Source: UBA9611 sp965237595
GTDB taxonomy: Bacteria; Chloroflexota; Dehalococcoidia; Lucifugimonadales; UBA3495
Direction of reading: 5' to 3'
Assembly (NCBI GenBank): GCA_965237595.1
Contig: CBDEFY010000007.1
Location: forward strand, 1 to 64,000
Length of the DNA: 64,000 nucleotides
The notes under the pieces are model-generated. The model was not told the DNA's origin and did no database searches. It worked only from the letters and a program-made list of their open reading frames with translations. This document shows positions 1 to 10,465 of the stretch, one piece after another; positions within the stretch are counted from its first letter, which is position 1; every line of letters starts with the position of its first letter. A program made the position numbers and the translations under genes.

Positions 1-1199
1 GTCATGCGGACCTATCGCCAGGCTCCGCCCAATCTCTTTGGCCTTCGTGCAGACTCCGAAGGCTGGGCACACTTGGCAGACGACCCCGGAGGCCGGTACA
101 GACGCAACGGGGACTCCATACGTATGTTGGATACGAACGAACTTGAGCGTCTGTCCCTGCGGACACGTAAAGCTGTCGCTCTGCTCGTCGTAGGTGAATC
201 GGTCCTTGTGATATGGGTCTTTGAGGAACCGTTGCCGCGACTCCGACACTACCACCTGCTGATCTCGACGGGCGCATTCTTCCAAGTGACTCGCGGCGAA
301 GTATCCGGCATCGGCCAACGTCATTCTGCGACTTCGTCCCCATAGTCTCCTCGCCTGCTCGACCATCGGCACCAGCAGGGCATTTGTCATTGGCTGCATC
401 CACCACGTCCACGGCGGTGACCACATGCCGGTCGCTCCCCCATCCGTCTCTGTGGGTGAGACCATAGCCTGAGCGTTGTAGCCAGCCACGATGCCTTGCC
501 TACCCTTCATCAGCCTGGCGTCTGGGTCGGTCAGGTTGATGCGCTTGTGGCGCTTCTGACTCGTGAGATCGTCCATCGCCTGCCTCACCTGCTCTCTCAA
601 GACCTCCTTGTCAGCCAACTCCTCAGGCAGATGGGCAACAGCAGTGTCTTCTCCCGCTTCGTTCTGAGCCTCAAGGTCGGCTATCGCACGCTCCAGCCGC
701 TCCAACAGACCACGCAGTCCCTCGGCGTCGTAGCTCCTGTTCAGCGACGCGTTGGCGACCACCTTCGTACCATCCACCGCCTGAACGCCAGGTCCACCAA
801 CTTCATCGTCACTGCCATACGCACCGTCCGCTCGAACAGCTTCCTCATGGCCTGCCGATGCCCTTTGTAGAACCTCCACAGGGTGTTGTGGTCAGGATGC
901 TGCCACCCGGTCAGCCACAGGTATGGTATCTGGTCCCGGCAGGCCGCCTCCAGCTTCCGGCACGAGCGCACCCCGGTCATGAAGCCGTACAGCCACACGC
1001 TCAGCAGCGCACGTGGATGGTAGGCTGGCGCTCCCAGCACCTCCCCGTCTATCTTCACCCCAAGCTCCGCCCAGTCCTCCCGGTCCAAAGCGTCAACGAA
1101 CTCGGCCACGAATCGCGCTGGATGGTCCAACGGCAACAGTTCGTCAAGCGTCGGCGGCAACATCCATATCTGCTCTCGGCCCATCTCTCGAAACGGCAT
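1..1199 (-). pseudogene. IS1182-family transposase, frameshifted and partial
   Basis: The start codon at 1199 opens with MPFREMGREQIWMLPPTLDE, the N-terminus of the DUF772-type domain of IS1182 transposases. About 140 codons are readable to KLFERTVRMAVTMKLVDLA. A missing G then shifts the frame: the sequence reads LAFRRW where the restored frame gives LAVQAVDGTK. Later segments (SQKRHKR, the zinc-ribbon-like TCPQGQTLKF stretch) occur in other frames, so several indels are present. The end of the gene lies beyond the window. It is not expected to make an active transposase. Family assignment is from recognised sequence style, not a search. Confidence 0.8.
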
Positions 1200-1282
1200 C
1201 TCAACATCTCCCCAATTTATGTCGCCTCGAAAATACACCCAACGACATACCCATGGCCAGTTCAGACTTCTGAGACAGGCTC
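1..1282 (-). mobile_element. IS1182-family insertion sequence, copy 1 (cut by window start)
   Basis: The right boundary is set by the terminal sequence ending at 1282, which is the reverse complement of the left end of the second copy at 1552. The element reads on the minus strand, so this boundary is its transposase-proximal end. The other end lies outside the window. It faces copy 2 (1552-3233) across a 269-bp spacer (1283-1551) in which I see no gene. The two copies are nearly identical but differ by scattered single-base indels. Confidence 0.85.
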
Positions 1283-1551
1283 CTTTGGCTCTTTCATCTT
1301 CACACAAACGGCGCCCAGCGTCATCATCAGTTGATGTTGCTCGGTTTTCGGTTGCTAACGGCCAGCTTACGCGGCAGCTATCCAACAGCCAGTCTGAGAA
1401 TATGATTAGTCCCAGACCCTTGAGTCATTGGTTGGCGGAGATTTTGCTCATCATTGGCAACCGATGCGATGCCGTGAATCCAGGTAACTCTGAAATGTTT
1501 GCTGCCCCCATTCCAAAGTGAGGTAATCATCGTCGGCACCGCCACCGGTTT

Positions 1552-3233
1552 GAGCCTGTCTCAGAAGTCTGAACTGGCCATGGGTATGTCGTTGGGTGTA
1601 TTTTCGAGGCGACATAAATTGGGGAGATGTTGAGATGCCGTTTCGAGAGATGGGCCGAGAGCAGATATGGATGTTGCCGCCGACGCTTGACGAACTGTTG
1701 CCGTTGGACCATCCAGCGCGATTCGTGGCCGAGTTCGTTGACGCTTTGGACCGGGAGGACTGGGCGGAGCTTGGGGTGAAGATAGACGGGGAGGTGCTGG
1801 GAGCGCCAGCCTACCATCCACGTGCGCTGTTGAGCGTGTGGCTGTACGGCTTCATGACCGGGGTGCGCTCGTGCCGGAAGCTGGAGGCGGCCTGCCGGGA
1901 CCAGATACCATACCTGTGGCTGACCGGGTGGCAGCATCCTGACCACAACACCCTGTGGAGGTTCTACAAAGGGCATCGGCAGGCCATGAGGGAAGCTGTT
2001 CGAGCGGACGGTGCGTATGGCAGTGACGATGAAGTTGGTGGACCTGGCGGTTCAGGGCGGTGGATGGTACGAAGTGTGTCGCCAACGCGTCGCTGAACAG
2101 GAGCTACGACGCCGAGGGACTGCGTGGTCTGTTGGAGCGGCTGGAGCGTGCGATAGCCGACCTTGAGGCTCAGAACGAAGCGGGAGAAGACACTGCTGTT
2201 GCCCATCTGCCTGAGGAGTTGGCTGACAAGGAGGTCTTGAGAGAGCAGGTGAGGGCAGGCGATGGACGATCTCACGAGTCAGAAGCGCCACAAGCGCATC
2301 AACCTGACCGACCCAGACGCCAGGCTGATGAAGGGTAGGCAAGGCATCGTGGCTGGCTACAACGCTCAGGCTATGGTCTCACCCACAGAGACGGATGGGG
2401 GAGCGACCGGCATGTTGGTCACCGCCGTGGACGTGGTGGATGCAGCCAATGACAATGCCCTGCTGGTGCCGATCGTCGAGCAGGCCGAGGAGACTATGGG
2501 ACGAAGTCGCAGATGACGTTGGCCGATGCCGAGATACTTCGCCGCGAGTCACTTGGAAGAATGCGCCCGTCGAGATCAGCAGGTGGTAGTGTCGGAGTCG
2601 CGGCAACGGTTCCTCAAAGACCCATATCACAAGGACCGATTCACCTACGACGAGCAGAGCGACAGCTTTACGTGTCCGCAGGGACAGACGCTCAAGTTCG
2701 TTCGTATCCAACATACGCATGGAGTCCCGTTGCGTCTGTACCGGGCCTCCGGGGTCGTCTGCCAAGTGTGCCCAGCCTTCGGAGTCTGCACGAAGGCCAA
2801 AGAGATTGGGCGGAGCCTGGCGATAGGTCGCATGACGCAGTGCTGCGCCCGTCATCGTGCCTGGATGTCCACCTCAGCAGCTAGAGAGGCGTACAAGCTG
2901 AGAAAGCAACTGGTCGAGCCTGTCTTCGGAATCATCAAGGAACAACAGGGGCACGGAGATTCCTGCTGCGCGGCCTCGTTAACGTGGCGGCCGAGTGGAC
3001 AATGCTGGCCACAGCCTTCAACCTGCGCACTCTCTGGCGGGTGTGGCGCTCAGCCCACTCATCGGTCTATTTAATGGCCCGGAGCCTTGTCCCGTCTCCT
3101 GACCTGCAGTGATGACAGCAGCTGACCCATCGCTCCGTCGCCTGTCCTACCCGCTCAGGCCAGGGCCTTTCAGCGAACCCTTTGACCTCTATCTGCTCCC
3201 CCTATCCGCAATTTCCACTTCTGGGACAGGCTC
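1552..3233 (+). mobile_element. IS1182-family insertion sequence, copy 2 (complete)
   Basis: The ends are imperfect 17-bp inverted repeats: GAGCCTGTCTCAGAAGT at 1552 and, read from the other side, GAGCCTGTCCCAGAAGT ending at 3233. The direct repeat GTTT lies immediately outside both ends (1548-1551 and 3234-3237), as expected for a 4-bp target duplication. The 1682-bp length suits the family. The element is structurally whole but its transposase is broken, so any movement would need a working copy elsewhere. Confidence 0.9.
1635..3112 (+). pseudogene. IS1182-family transposase, multiply frameshifted
   Basis: The start at 1635 is the same as in copy 1. The frame is intact to about 1985, where an extra G breaks it, and a second extra G follows near 2056 (CAGGGCGG where CAGGCGG restores LAVQAVDGT). 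Further shifts are needed near 2265, 2505 and 2960 to read through MDDLTSQKRHKRINLTDPDA, NDNALLVP, HLEECARRDQQVVVSESRQR, LRKQLVEPVFGIIKEQQG and the tail ending in SLVPSPDLQ at 3112. Restored, it is a DDE transposase of roughly 490 residues. Copy 1 carries different indels, so the two copies decayed independently or both suffer sequencing indels. Confidence 0.8.
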
Positions 3234-3408
3234 GTTTGGTAACATTTGTTGATGTAGAATGGCTTCAACGAGCCACGGTTGCCCTCCCAATCACAGGCGT
3301 TGCAGCGAGGGAATAACCCGGACGCCGAATAAAATCCACCGCTCGAGCGGCCGATCAGCTATAGCCAAGACGTTCCCCGGTCCGCGCACTCTAGTCCAAG
3401 GAGGTCTC

Positions 3409-4452
3409 ATGGATTTCGGATTATTCCTGGAATTCTCGGGAAAGGAAGGCGCGGATGAGGCCAAAGTGTTTCAGCGGGGATTCAGCCTGATTGATGAAGC
3501 GGAAAATATGGAGGTGGACTCGGTCTGGTTGCCGGAGTACCACTTTATTCCTTTCAGCGTGCTTTCCTCGCCCATCGCCGTAGCGACAGCGGTGGCCGCC
3601 CGGACCAAGAGAATCCGCATCGGGTTCGGGGTCTATCTGCTGCCATTGGCGAATCCGCTAAAGGTTGCGGAAGAGGTTGCTACCCTGGACCACATCAGCA
3701 ACGGGAGGGTCGAATTCGGGGTTGGCCGGGGAACTTTCCCAGAGCACCACGACGCATTCAATTCCCCTTTTCCGGAAAGCCGCAGCCGGTTCGACGAATA
3801 CCTGGAAATCATCCTCAAGGCCTGGACCTTAGACGAGGTGTTTTTCGACGGGGACCACTATCAATGCCAGGGCATTTGCGTCAAACCAAAGCCGGTTCAG
3901 AGCCCGCACCCTCCGGTCCGCGTGGGGGTGACGTCGGCGGAGACCTTCCCCATCATTGGGCGCATGGGCTATCCAATTTTTATCAACCCTTCGCGGGCCT
4001 TCGCCCTCTCCGAACTGGCACCGCACATCAAAGACTACTTAAAAGCATGGAAGGATACGGGGCATCCAGGCACCGGGAAAGTTGGTCTACGGGTCCCGAT
4101 TTATGTGGCGGACACGGAGGAGAAGGCATACTGGGAGCCCAAGGAAAGCGCGCTTAATTCCATGAAAGGACTTGCCCAGAGGGTGGCGGGCAGCGCATCC
4201 CGCGAAGGCACGACCGGTGACTGGCAGGCTGAGTCGGACCGAATCGCCAAAATGACCTATGACGACTGGCTCCGGGACAAGGTGGTGTATGGGACTCCAG
4301 ACCGAGTGGTGGACAGGCTGCGCCAGCTTATCGAGGAGCTACAGCTAACCCAGATTGTCTACGAAATCAATCTTGGCCGCCAGATACCGTATGACCTACA
4401 GAAGAATTGCTTACGGCTTATTACGGAGCAGGTCGTCCCAAACTTCAAGTAG
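3409..4452 (+). CDS. LLM-class flavin-dependent monooxygenase
   Basis: The 347-residue product belongs to the bacterial luciferase-like (LLM) family: F420- or FMN-dependent TIM-barrel oxidoreductases, usually cytosolic and fed by a separate reductase. Recognisable segments are LEFSGKEGADEAKVFQRGF at the start, EYHF after strand 2, the hallmark DHISNGRVEFGVGRG near residue 100, and KPVQSPHPPVRVG. The ATG at 3409 is chosen over upstream in-frame starts because AAGGAGG lies 5-11 bases before it and homology begins there. It stands alone, 175 bp after an IS end. The substrate cannot be inferred; a second, distinct LLM protein occurs at 36922. Confidence 0.85.
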   Translation: MDFGLFLEFSGKEGADEAKVFQRGFSLIDEAENMEVDSVWLPEYHFIPFSVLSSPIAVATAVAARTKRIRIGFGVYLLPLANPLKVAEEVATLDHISNGRVEFGVGRGTFPEHHDAFNSPFPESRSRFDEYLEIILKAWTLDEVFFDGDHYQCQGICVKPKPVQSPHPPVRVGVTSAETFPIIGRMGYPIFINPSRAFALSELAPHIKDYLKAWKDTGHPGTGKVGLRVPIYVADTEEKAYWEPKESALNSMKGLAQRVAGSASREGTTGDWQAESDRIAKMTYDDWLRDKVVYGTPDRVVDRLRQLIEELQLTQIVYEINLGRQIPYDLQKNCLRLITEQVVPNFK

Positions 4453-4828
4453 GCCCAGCGGATGGCCTCTAGCAGCCATGCCACGCTACCCGTGTCGAAC
4501 AGCCTGCCTGTGAATTATTCGGTTGTTGAAGACCTTGAACCCCATTAGGGTCGCCATTCCATTCTCTCTGACCTTTGTTCTCTCTTGGGCGTAATTCCTT
4601 GGGCGATTTCCGTCGGCGCTCCACTTGGGTCGTTTCCACTCTCATATCTGGTCCAGCGATTCGCTACTTAGCCACAGACAAGCGTCTTCCACAGCCATCC
4701 CTCCATGGACTAGAATAGCCTGCACCAAGACTCAAACCTCAGGTGCGATGGCTGCGCCAGCAACCATTTGGGCCGTGCGCCGCCCTCCGGTGGTTACGCT
4801 CCCAATAGCCTTCAAAAGGATTTAATCT
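4453..4828. other. Intergenic region before the first TPP enzyme
   Basis: These 376 bp contain no reading frame with a convincing ribosome site or familiar protein sequence. The promoter of the TPP enzyme at 4829 should lie here; AAAGGA is present shortly before its start. No clear terminator hairpin was seen after the LLM gene. Confidence 0.5.
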
Positions 4829-6469
4829 ATGAACGTAACAGAAGCTGTAGCGCGGATCTTGAAACTCGAGGGTACTCAATGGATATCGTGTTTCCCGTCT
4901 AATCTGCTGATTGAAGCGGTCGCCAAGGAGGGCATACGCACCATCATGTTCCGACACGAGCGGGGCGCGATCATGGCGGCCGACGGATACAGCCGCATGA
5001 ATGACCGGGAGAAATTTGGCGTGGTCATCACGCAGGGGGGTCCCGGTTCGGAAAATTCCATGGGCGGAATCGCCCAGGCGTTCGGCGACAACATTCCCAT
5101 CTTGTACCTGCCCGGCGGACCAGCGCTCAGCCAATACGCTGTCCGTCCAAATTTCTCACCAGTGCGGACCTTTGAGACTGTCTCCAAATACGGCGAGGTC
5201 ATAGTTCAAGCTGACCAGGTTGCCAACGTCATGCGGCGGGCGTTCCATAATCTTCGCAACGGACGCCCCGGTCCGGTGATAGTCGAAATACCCTCGGATG
5301 TGGGCAACCGCGAGGTCCCGGAAGAGGCGTTGAATTATCATCCGCCAAAGAGGTCTCCCCAGTCGCCTGCCGCCGGAGACATCAAAGACGCCGTAAATCT
5401 GTTGCTCAACGCCAACAAACCCATGATCTGGTCAGGCATGGGAGTGCTGATGTCCAAAGCCTCCGAAGAGCTCAAGGAACTGGCCGAGCTTACCGAGATA
5501 CCGGTGTACTCCACCATGCCTGGCAAATCGTCCTTCGACGATCGGCACCCTCTGGCCTTGGGCGCTGGAAGCAGCACCACTTCCTTACCGGCGCGGACCT
5601 GGCTTCAGGAATCGGACGTGCTATTCGCGGTTGGCTCCAGCATGACCCGGACCAGCTACGGCCAACCCATCCCCAGCGGCAAGGTCATCATTCATAACAC
5701 GGAGAGCATCGAAGACTTAAACAAGGACTTTTCCGTTGATGTCGGCATTCCCGGAGATGCCAAACTTACCCTGCAAGCGATGATCGAGGAGGTCAAAGCA
5801 CAGATCGGTCAATCTGGCCGTAGGGACCAGACGAAAGTGGCCGCAGAGATCGCCAACCTCAAAGCAACATGGATGGCCGATTGGTCACAGATCCTGAATT
5901 CGGACGAGACGCCGATAAACACCTATAGAGTTATCGGCGAACTGGAGCGCAACCTGGACAAGGCGAACAGCATCGTCACCCACGACGCCGGCGCTCCCCG
6001 CGATACGATCATGCCCTTCTACACCTCAACGGTCCCCCACAGTTACATCGGTTGGGGCAAGACCACCCACTTGGGCTACGGTATCCCGTTGATGATCGGC
6101 GCCAAACTGGCCAATCCCGATAAGTTCTGTTTGAACTTCATGGGCGACGGTGCGTTCGGAATGTCCGGCTTGGACATCGAAACTTCGGTCCGCGAAGGCG
6201 CGCCAATCACAACCATCGTTCTGAACAACGGCGGCATGGCCACCTATCCGGGGGGCTATCCCATCGCCAACGAACTGTTCGGCACAACCCGGATGACCGG
6301 TGACTACGCCAAGCTAGCCGAGGGTATGGGCGCCGTCGGGATCACCGTGACTCAGCCCAGTGAGATCGCCGACGCGTTGAAACAAGCCCAGCAACTAAAC
6401 GACGAAGGCCAGACCGTGCTGCTGGATATCCACACCAACCTGGAGGCCCGTAGATCCAATTTCGCCTAG
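4829..6469 (+). CDS. Thiamine pyrophosphate enzyme, acetolactate synthase-like
   Basis: The 546-residue protein has the three-domain POX/acetolactate-synthase layout: an N-terminal pyrimidine-binding domain with the catalytic Glu44 in FRHERGAIMAADGYSR, a central domain (about 190-330), and a C-terminal PP-binding domain with the metal/TPP motif MGDGAFGM followed about 25 residues later by LNNGG. The key residues are all present, so it should be an active ThDP-dependent decarboxylase or ligase. It ends 30 bp from a convergent relative (6500-8155). The substrate is unknown; I would not call it IlvB because no small subunit or branched-chain genes are nearby. Confidence 0.85.
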   Translation: MNVTEAVARILKLEGTQWISCFPSNLLIEAVAKEGIRTIMFRHERGAIMAADGYSRMNDREKFGVVITQGGPGSENSMGGIAQAFGDNIPILYLPGGPALSQYAVRPNFSPVRTFETVSKYGEVIVQADQVANVMRRAFHNLRNGRPGPVIVEIPSDVGNREVPEEALNYHPPKRSPQSPAAGDIKDAVNLLLNANKPMIWSGMGVLMSKASEELKELAELTEIPVYSTMPGKSSFDDRHPLALGAGSSTTSLPARTWLQESDVLFAVGSSMTRTSYGQPIPSGKVIIHNTESIEDLNKDFSVDVGIPGDAKLTLQAMIEEVKAQIGQSGRRDQTKVAAEIANLKATWMADWSQILNSDETPINTYRVIGELERNLDKANSIVTHDAGAPRDTIMPFYTSTVPHSYIGWGKTTHLGYGIPLMIGAKLANPDKFCLNFMGDGAFGMSGLDIETSVREGAPITTIVLNNGGMATYPGGYPIANELFGTTRMTGDYAKLAEGMGAVGITVTQPSEIADALKQAQQLNDEGQTVLLDIHTNLEARRSNFA

Positions 6470-6499
6470 TCCCATAGATTGCCACGGAGGCGGTTTCCG

Positions 6500-8155
6500 T
6501 TATTTGCTCACCCACCGGCCGTAGATTGGGAACTGGCTGCAGATGAACTCTATGTAGGCAGGCTGGCCGGACTCGTTGGCGGCTAGGGCGCGCTTCAGGG
6601 CCAAGACCACTTCGGAGGGCTCGGTTACCCGTTCGGTGTGATAGCCCAGTTCACCGATAACCTTCGACATATCGACCTCGTTGTAGTCCAGCACCTTGTG
6701 GGTGAAGGGGTCGTGGCCGTCGCCCCAGAACCCCGGACCATAGCCCGCAAATCCGCCGTTGCTGACGTGGGCCACGGTGATTCCCAGCTTCTGCCGCAGC
6801 GGCACCTCCAAGTTGCCGAGCATGTATCCCAGGCCGGCTTCGCCGGTGACCGCAACACAGTGTTTCTGGGGGAAGGAGAGCTTGGCCGCGATGGTCGCAG
6901 CCAGGCTGAACCCCAGGGAAGAGACATTGCCCCACCCCAAGAACCCCCGCGGCACCAGGGTGTCATACACGGTGGACAGTTGGTCCCGGGTGTTCCCGGA
7001 TTCATGGGTGACAAAGGAGCTATGGGGGTCCAACGCTTCCATCAGCCCCGCACAGACCCGGTAGGGGTTGATTGGTTTGTCGGTGGAAGCCATGGCCTCG
7101 CGGTATTGGGCCATAGCGGTATCTCGGGCCGATTTGACCTCCGATGCCACCTTTCCGGCGGGCCGACCGTTGCCGGAAGTCTTGGCCGACACCTCCGCGG
7201 TCAGCGCCTGCAGGGTGAAGCGCGCGTCGCCAATCAACGCCTGGGCGGTGGGGTAGGACTTGTTCACGTGCAATTCATCCACGTTGCAGTGGATGATGGT
7301 CTTGTTCACCGCGTTGGGTATGCCGTGGCTGAACCGGCCTGGTGACAGGCTTGATCCCACCGCCAGCACCAGGTCGCTCTTGGCCAGATAATGGTCAACC
7401 TGGTCGCCGCGGACCCCGACGAACAGGGGGTGGTCCTCAGGGAAGGCCCCCTTGGCCTTCAGGGTGGTGATTACGGGAGCGTTCACCAACTCGGCAAAGG
7501 ATTTCAACTCGGTTGATGCCCCCGCATAGATGACGCCCTCGCCGGCGTAGATCAATGGGTCCTGGGCTTTCAAGATTAGATCGACGGCTGAGGCAACATC
7601 CGCCGGGTCGGGGGCCGATTTCCAGCCCTTCACCTTGATGTATGGGTCCGCCGTTTCATCGTACTGGGCGTCGGCGTCGGGGATGGCGAGAATCACGGGT
7701 CCGGGCCGGCCCGTGCGCAGCATGGTGAAGGCGCGACGCATGAACTCGGGCAGCCGTTCCGGTTTGTCCAGGTACCCATACCACTTGGACACCGATTTCA
7801 AACTGGAAGTGACGTCGAACTGGCTATTCTCCGATTCACCGATGGGCACCCCGTCGGTAATGCACAAAACCGGCGAGCCGTCCTCGAAAGCCTGGGCCAT
7901 CCCGCCGTAGGCCACCTGCAGGCCGGCGCCGTTCACTCCACCCTGGAAGGTGCAAACACCATTCTTGGTTCCAGCCGATATCCGGGAGAAGGCGTCGGCC
8001 ACGGCGACGGCATAGCGGTCATCCCGCATCATCACCATGGGGATGCCCTCCCGGCCTAGGGCGTTGTTCACATGGCAGACCGGGAAAGTGGACACCCACT
8101 CGACACCTTCCTGCTTGAGAATGCGCGCTATTCCAGTACCCACATCGATAGTCAT
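6500..8155 (-). CDS. TPP-enzyme-like protein with altered catalytic motifs
   Basis: The 551-residue protein shares the fold and layout of the gene at 4829. At the catalytic Glu position it reads MRDDRYAVAVADAFSR, so Asp46 replaces Glu, and the metal motif GDG reads GEA (VTGEAGLGYM) followed by SNGGF. Both key acidic sites are therefore changed conservatively. The start at 8155 has GGAGGATTGACCT in front. It converges with the intact paralogue. It may be an enzyme with different chemistry, a regulatory partner, or one half of a heteromer; the sequence does not decide. Large, unbroken frame argues that it is under selection. Confidence 0.8.
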   Translation of the reverse strand: MTIDVGTGIARILKQEGVEWVSTFPVCHVNNALGREGIPMVMMRDDRYAVAVADAFSRISAGTKNGVCTFQGGVNGAGLQVAYGGMAQAFEDGSPVLCITDGVPIGESENSQFDVTSSLKSVSKWYGYLDKPERLPEFMRRAFTMLRTGRPGPVILAIPDADAQYDETADPYIKVKGWKSAPDPADVASAVDLILKAQDPLIYAGEGVIYAGASTELKSFAELVNAPVITTLKAKGAFPEDHPLFVGVRGDQVDHYLAKSDLVLAVGSSLSPGRFSHGIPNAVNKTIIHCNVDELHVNKSYPTAQALIGDARFTLQALTAEVSAKTSGNGRPAGKVASEVKSARDTAMAQYREAMASTDKPINPYRVCAGLMEALDPHSSFVTHESGNTRDQLSTVYDTLVPRGFLGWGNVSSLGFSLAATIAAKLSFPQKHCVAVTGEAGLGYMLGNLEVPLRQKLGITVAHVSNGGFAGYGPGFWGDGHDPFTHKVLDYNEVDMSKVIGELGYHTERVTEPSEVVLALKRALAANESGQPAYIEFICSQFPIYGRWVSK

Positions 8156-8490
8156 AGGTCAATCCTCCGGTTGATTTGGTTACCCGGCACGACGGCCTCA
8201 GGAGGGCCGGTAATTGGGCCCCGTCCGATCCGATCACCGAGTTTACATAGTTGAAACAAACCGGTGCTACTCTAGTTGAGCGGCCACTGGATTACAACTC
8301 AAAGTTACCCGGCTGGAGGGTAATTTAGCATTGGAATCTGCGGTCGGTCCGCTGGTCTTCCCGATTTGACCAATGCCGCAGAATCTAGCTATAGTTTGCC
8401 CACGAAGCGTATGCGGGAAGCGCCGCGTGGGTTGCCGCGTATCTGTGGATTTGAATCTTAGCGGAGCCAACGAAAAGAGGACGGAGAGTT
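8156..8490. other. Divergent promoter region
   Basis: This 335-bp region separates the minus-strand TPP-like gene from glutamine synthetase on the plus strand and must hold promoters for both. I see no reading frame of note. GGACGGAG lies just before the glutamine synthetase start. No operator was recognised with confidence. Confidence 0.5.
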
Positions 8491-9495
8491 ATGAGTTACA
8501 AGGCTGAGTACATCTGGGTTGATGGTCAACAACCCACCGCCAAGGTGCGTTCCAAGGGCAAAGTGGTTCCCGACGGAGAGGAGCCGCCCATCTGGGCCTT
8601 TGACGGTTCAAGCACCAACCAGGCCACCGGCGAGAATTCCGACTGTGTCCTGAAACCAGTCTTCGTTTGCCCCGACCCCATACGCGGGGGAGACAACAAA
8701 CTGGTGATGTGTGAGGTCCTCCTCACCGATATGAGCCCCCATCCCTCCAACACTAGAGCAGGCTGCGCCGAGTTGGCAGAGAAGTACGCCGAACTCGACA
8801 TGTGGTTCGGGATCGAGCAGGAATATACCTACTTCGACGGCGTTAAGCCCCTGGGCTGGCCGGACAACGGTTTCCCTGCGCCCCAGGGTGGCTATTACTG
8901 CGGCGTTGGCTCGGATGAGGTGTTCGGACGCCCCATCGTGGAGGCCCACCTGGACGCCTGTATGGAGGCTGGACTGGCCATCTCAGGGATCAACGGGGAG
9001 GTCATGCCTGGTCAGTGGGAATTCCAGATCGGCCCGGTGGGAGCGCCCACGGTGGGCGACCACCTCTGGGTGGCCCGTTGGCTGCTCTACCGGATCGGCG
9101 AGCAGTTCAACGTCAGCGCCACCCTCGACCCCAAGCCGGTCAAGGGCGACTGGAACGGGGCCGGCGCCCACTGCAATTTCTCCACTGTCCAGATGAGAAA
9201 TGACTACGACGCCTGCGTCGCCGCCGCCGAGGCTTTGGCAACCCGGCACGAACTCCACATCGCCAACTACGGCGAGCGGATCGAAGAGCGGTTGACCGGC
9301 GAACACGAGACCTGCTCCTACAAAGAATTCAGGTATGGCGTCTCGGACCGCGGCGCGTCGGTCAGGATCCCATGGCAGGTGGCCCAGGACAGGAAGGGTT
9401 ACATCGAAGACCGCCGTCCCAACGCCAACTGCGACCCATACGTGGTGACCAGGCTCATCCTGGACACCGTCTGCTCGGCGGTTACCGGGAGCTAG
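8491..9495 (+). CDS. glnII: Glutamine synthetase, type II (GSII)
   Basis: The protein has 334 residues, the short length typical of the eukaryote-like GSII rather than the 450-470 residues of GlnA. It catalyses ATP-dependent amidation of glutamate with ammonia. The N-terminal beta-grasp segment has WAFDGSSTNQA, followed by the metal/glutamate motifs WFGIEQEYTYF and GQWEFQIGPVG, the ATP-site motif NGAGAHCNFST, and the C-terminal EDRRPNANCDPYVVTR. All hallmark segments are present and the frame is intact. It is preceded by a good ribosome site. Adjacent genes (aspartate dehydrogenase remnant) are also amino-acid/nitrogen related, but on the other strand. Confidence 0.93.
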   Translation: MSYKAEYIWVDGQQPTAKVRSKGKVVPDGEEPPIWAFDGSSTNQATGENSDCVLKPVFVCPDPIRGGDNKLVMCEVLLTDMSPHPSNTRAGCAELAEKYAELDMWFGIEQEYTYFDGVKPLGWPDNGFPAPQGGYYCGVGSDEVFGRPIVEAHLDACMEAGLAISGINGEVMPGQWEFQIGPVGAPTVGDHLWVARWLLYRIGEQFNVSATLDPKPVKGDWNGAGAHCNFSTVQMRNDYDACVAAAEALATRHELHIANYGERIEERLTGEHETCSYKEFRYGVSDRGASVRIPWQVAQDRKGYIEDRRPNANCDPYVVTRLILDTVCSAVTGS

Positions 9496-9520
9496 CGGGT
9501 CCCATCAATCAGGAGCCTTT

Positions 9521-10325
9521 CTAGGTGCCGATGCGGAAGGGGTCGACGGCGTCCTGCACGGAGCGAATGATGGATAGGGCGGTGAGACGGCCGGTGCGCG
9601 GGTTCTCCGAAGGGATGTTTTCGATGTGCACCGACAAAAACCCGAAATCGCCCACCACCTCTATGTCGTGACAGTTGCGTTCCAGTCCGGGCACGGCCAG
9701 CATCTTGACCTGGGTTTTATCGGGGCCCAGTCCGGCCAGGCTGACGGCGGCCGAGACGTTCAGATTCGCCGGGAATCCCTTAACCGCCTCCCGGGCAGTC
9801 CCCGAGAAGACCTCCATCTCCTCTTCCAGTCCTTCTAAGCTGATACCGTTCTCGACCAGATGAGGCGCTCCCTCCAAGCCGATGGGCGGCTTGCGGGACA
9901 CCATGGTCACCCGGTCCACCCGGCCGGCGCAGGCCGATTTTATCCCGTCCAGGCCCGCAATCGCGCCGGAAGGGGCCAACAGGCGGCAACTCTTGTCTCG
10001 CGCTTCCTGAATGATGCCCGGATAATCCAGCAGGGCGCCGATGCTGATGACCATCAGGTCTTTCCCGGCCGCAAGGGTCTCTTTGGCCAGTTCAGGGACG
10101 ACATGGCCGCCCGCCGTTTCAACCAACAGGTCGGACCGGGCGATAAGCTCTTGGCGGTCCAGGTAGGGAGGGGGCGATTTCAGTGTTTCCGAGGAACTCG
10201 TGGGCCCGGTGCTCGTCGCGGCTGGTCACTCCGGCCACCAGCACGTTCAACTGGCCTGAGTCGGCTGCCCGAAGCAGGGATTGGCCGATAGCCCCGCATC
10301 CAACGATCCCTATCGACAGGCTCAT
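9521..10325 (-). pseudogene. Aspartate dehydrogenase (NadX-like), frameshifted
   Basis: The N-terminal part (10325 down to about 10185) carries the Rossmann motif IGIVGCGAIGQSLL. The remaining part, in another frame, continues YLDRQELIARSDLLVETAGG, SIGALLDYPG and ends VQDAVDPFRIGT. Together they match the L-aspartate dehydrogenase / DUF108 family, which oxidises aspartate to iminoaspartate for NAD synthesis or works on related amino acids. The reading frame changes once around 10165-10195. The start has GAGGAGGAGAC before it. A single-base indel explains everything, so this may be real inactivation or a sequence error. Confidence 0.75.
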
Positions 10326-10465
10326 GGCGTCTCCTCCTCAGCTTTTTTTCTAGCAGACAAGGCAGACAAGATGGTAACATTCCCAGGGCTTTGATTTCCG
10401 CGCCTGATCGCCTGAATCGGCACGTATGCGCGCCGCTGGGGCCATGAATCAAAAAACGAGAACAG

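Noticed and set aside
1..3233. Composite transposon made of the two IS1182 copies
   Set aside because: The spacer carries no gene, and copy 2 has its own 4-bp target repeats, so the two copies probably inserted independently.
4625..4825. 66-codon frame ending just before the TPP enzyme
   Set aside because: No ribosome site and no protein-like pattern; more likely part of the promoter region.
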